Below, in pieces: positions 4,595 through 5,778 of a stretch of 5,778 nucleotides of DNA. A program made the translations under genes and the position numbers. How positions within the stretch are numbered: position 1 is the first letter of the stretch; every line of letters starts with the position of its first letter. The notes under the pieces were generated by a model. The model saw only the letters and a list, made by a program, of their open reading frames with translations. It made no database searches and had not been told where the DNA came from. This stretch comes from Brachyspira pilosicoli (GTDB lineage: Bacteria; Spirochaetota; Brachyspiria; Brachyspirales; Brachyspiraceae): assembly GCF_019402445.1 (NCBI RefSeq), contig NZ_SRZM01000304.1, positions 1 to 5,778 on the forward strand, in the 5' to 3' direction.

Positions 4595-5778
4595 ATGTTT
4601 GATAGACATAATAATATTTCTATTTTTGTATATATAGCTATTTTACTTAATGCTATAATTATTGCTCTATTTATTACTTTTGTATTTGGATTAAAAAAAG
4701 ATGCTTTTGACATAGATACTAAAAAGCTTGATAGAACATCTTTAATATGTCAGAATAATATATTGAGTCTTATAAATGATTATGATAATAGACTAGATAA
4801 AATAATAGAGAGTTATAATTTCCCTTCACTACTTCAAAATGTAGTATTAAATGGAATGAATGAAGATGAAAAAAATAGAATTATATCTATTTTTAGAAGT
4901 GGTAATTATGCTTTTGATACTGTTGGTCTTTATTTTTCTGATGGACAAGCAGTATTCTCTTCTCCAGACAATAGAAAAAGTATAAACCTTAATGCATTGA
5001 AAATAAATAATAAAAAAGCTTATTTTGACCAAGACTTCGATGGAGTTTATTTTGTTAAACCTATAAAAAATGAAAAAGGTTTAGAGGTTGGTTATATAGT
5101 AGCAAGCGTATTTAAAAAGATTTTTGAAAATACTTCATACAATTTAAACTTCTTACTTATACCAAATGGGGTAATATATTATAATCCTTCTATAAATATT
5201 AATAGTATTTCAAGAGATGCATTATATCAATATATGAATAATCCAGGAGTAATAAATATAGGTGCTTATTCATATATATTACATTCAAGCAATGTTAAAG
5301 ATATATATAACTTTAATGTTGGAATATTAGAGCTTGATGTACCAATAATACAAAGATATTTAAAATATATTTTACTTATTATACTTTGTTCTTCATTAAT
5401 ATTTTTAATATCAAGTGCATTATATGAAAGAAAAAAATTAAAAGCACAAAATGTTTCTGATATAGAAGATGATAGTATATATTCAGATGATAATATTTTA
5501 GAAGATGATGAATATAATAATTTTGATGATGAAGACAATAATCTTGATGACTTTAATTATGATTTAGATACTTTAAATGAAGATATAGAATATTTAAATA
5601 AAATAGAATCAAAAAATAAAAAGCACATTGATAAGAAAAGTAAATTGGAACTTCCTAATTTAGATGAAATAGAAAATGCTGTAAACAATATAAACAAAGA
5701 AGATTTATTAGCTATTGAAGACTTAGAAGATATAGAAAACAGTATTAATGATGAAGCTATTAAAATAGATAATATTGA
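4595..5778 (+). CDS. Inner-membrane protein with Cache-like periplasmic domain and acidic tail, truncated by the window end
   Basis: An open frame of 394 codons plus two bases runs from 4595 to the right edge without a stop, so the C-terminus is missing. The layout matches the preceding protein: a first membrane helix (about 8-33), a periplasmic domain (34-257), a second helix (about 258-277) followed by basic ERKK (278-281), then a cytoplasmic tail rich in Asp, Glu, Asn, Leu and Ile (282-394 and beyond). The periplasmic domain looks Cache-like. TVGLYFSDGQAVFSS (109-123) has the strand-Asp-Gly turn, and VYFVKPIKNEKGLEVGYIVASV (151-172) gives the typical strand, turn with Gly and strand ending in VGYIV. 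A possible second subdomain includes LLIPNGVIYYNP. No output domain is seen in the visible part, but one could lie past the edge. It is probably co-transcribed with the upstream gene and likely an ancient paralogue of it. The gene name and ligand are unknown. Confidence 0.85.
   Translation, partial: MFDRHNNISIFVYIAILLNAIIIALFITFVFGLKKDAFDIDTKKLDRTSLICQNNILSLINDYDNRLDKIIESYNFPSLLQNVVLNGMNEDEKNRIISIFRSGNYAFDTVGLYFSDGQAVFSSPDNRKSINLNALKINNKKAYFDQDFDGVYFVKPIKNEKGLEVGYIVASVFKKIFENTSYNLNFLLIPNGVIYYNPSININSISRDALYQYMNNPGVINIGAYSYILHSSNVKDIYNFNVGILELDVPIIQRYLKYILLIILCSSLIFLISSALYERKKLKAQNVSDIEDDSIYSDDNILEDDEYNNFDDEDNNLDDFNYDLDTLNEDIEYLNKIESKNKKHIDKKSKLELPNLDEIENAVNNINKEDLLAIEDLEDIENSINDEAIKIDNI

Noticed and set aside
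4291..4713. 140-codon hydrophobic open frame on the - strand
   Set aside because: It is the antisense of the Glu/Asp-rich tail (GAA/GAT read backwards gives Ser/Phe/Ile/Leu codons) and spans the boundary of two well-supported genes.
4847..5538. Two - strand open frames (4847-5032 and 5266-5538)
   Set aside because: Both are antisense shadows of the second membrane-protein gene, which is open across the whole region with coherent domain structure.
1..5778. CRISPR array, tRNA, rRNA or insertion sequence
   Set aside because: No regularly spaced direct repeats, no cloverleaf with a T-loop motif, no rRNA-like sequence and no transposase motifs were seen on either strand.

Overview
The window is very AT-rich: the intergenic DNA and the last two genes are mostly A and T, roughly a quarter G+C. 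Genes have clear Shine-Dalgarno sites and A/T-ending codons. Together with large inner-membrane proteins carrying Asn/Glu/Asp/Lys/Ile-rich tails, and a GC-rich islet that looks like a dispersed repeat, this suggests a low-GC host-associated bacterium. A Brachyspira-like spirochaete is my best guess. That is an impression from composition and protein style, not the result of a search.

Layout. Positions 1-385 hold no convincing gene. They contain a short inverted repeat at the left edge, a small palindrome, a strikingly GC-rich structured islet (107-220, 66 of 114 bases G or C), and the promoter of the next gene. Positions 386-1471 encode a zinc-dependent, probably NADP(H)-linked alcohol/aldehyde dehydrogenase of the YahK/cinnamyl-alcohol-dehydrogenase type. 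A good rho-independent terminator follows (1496-1534). Positions 1629-2450 encode a PHP-domain phosphatase of the HisJ (histidinol-phosphatase) family with all expected metal ligands. From 2570 to the window end, two genes separated by 15 bp encode inner-membrane proteins of one architecture: a short N-terminus, a membrane helix, a periplasmic sensor-like domain of about 225-250 residues, a second helix, and a very acidic low-complexity cytoplasmic tail. The second gene runs off the right edge. All genes are on the + strand.

How it works together. The dehydrogenase is a self-contained unit. Its promoter has a consensus -35 and a consensus -10 separated by 19 bp, and the spacer is filled by a near-perfect dyad. 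This is the layout of MerR-family-controlled promoters, and MerR-type regulators of the NmlR/AdhR group control alcohol dehydrogenases of this kind in other bacteria. The PHP phosphatase appears to be monocistronic and has no histidine-pathway neighbours here. The two membrane proteins probably form an operon and may act together as a sensor pair. Neither shows a recognisable output domain (no kinase, GGDEF or chemoreceptor signalling domain in the visible part), which makes them the least explained part of the window.
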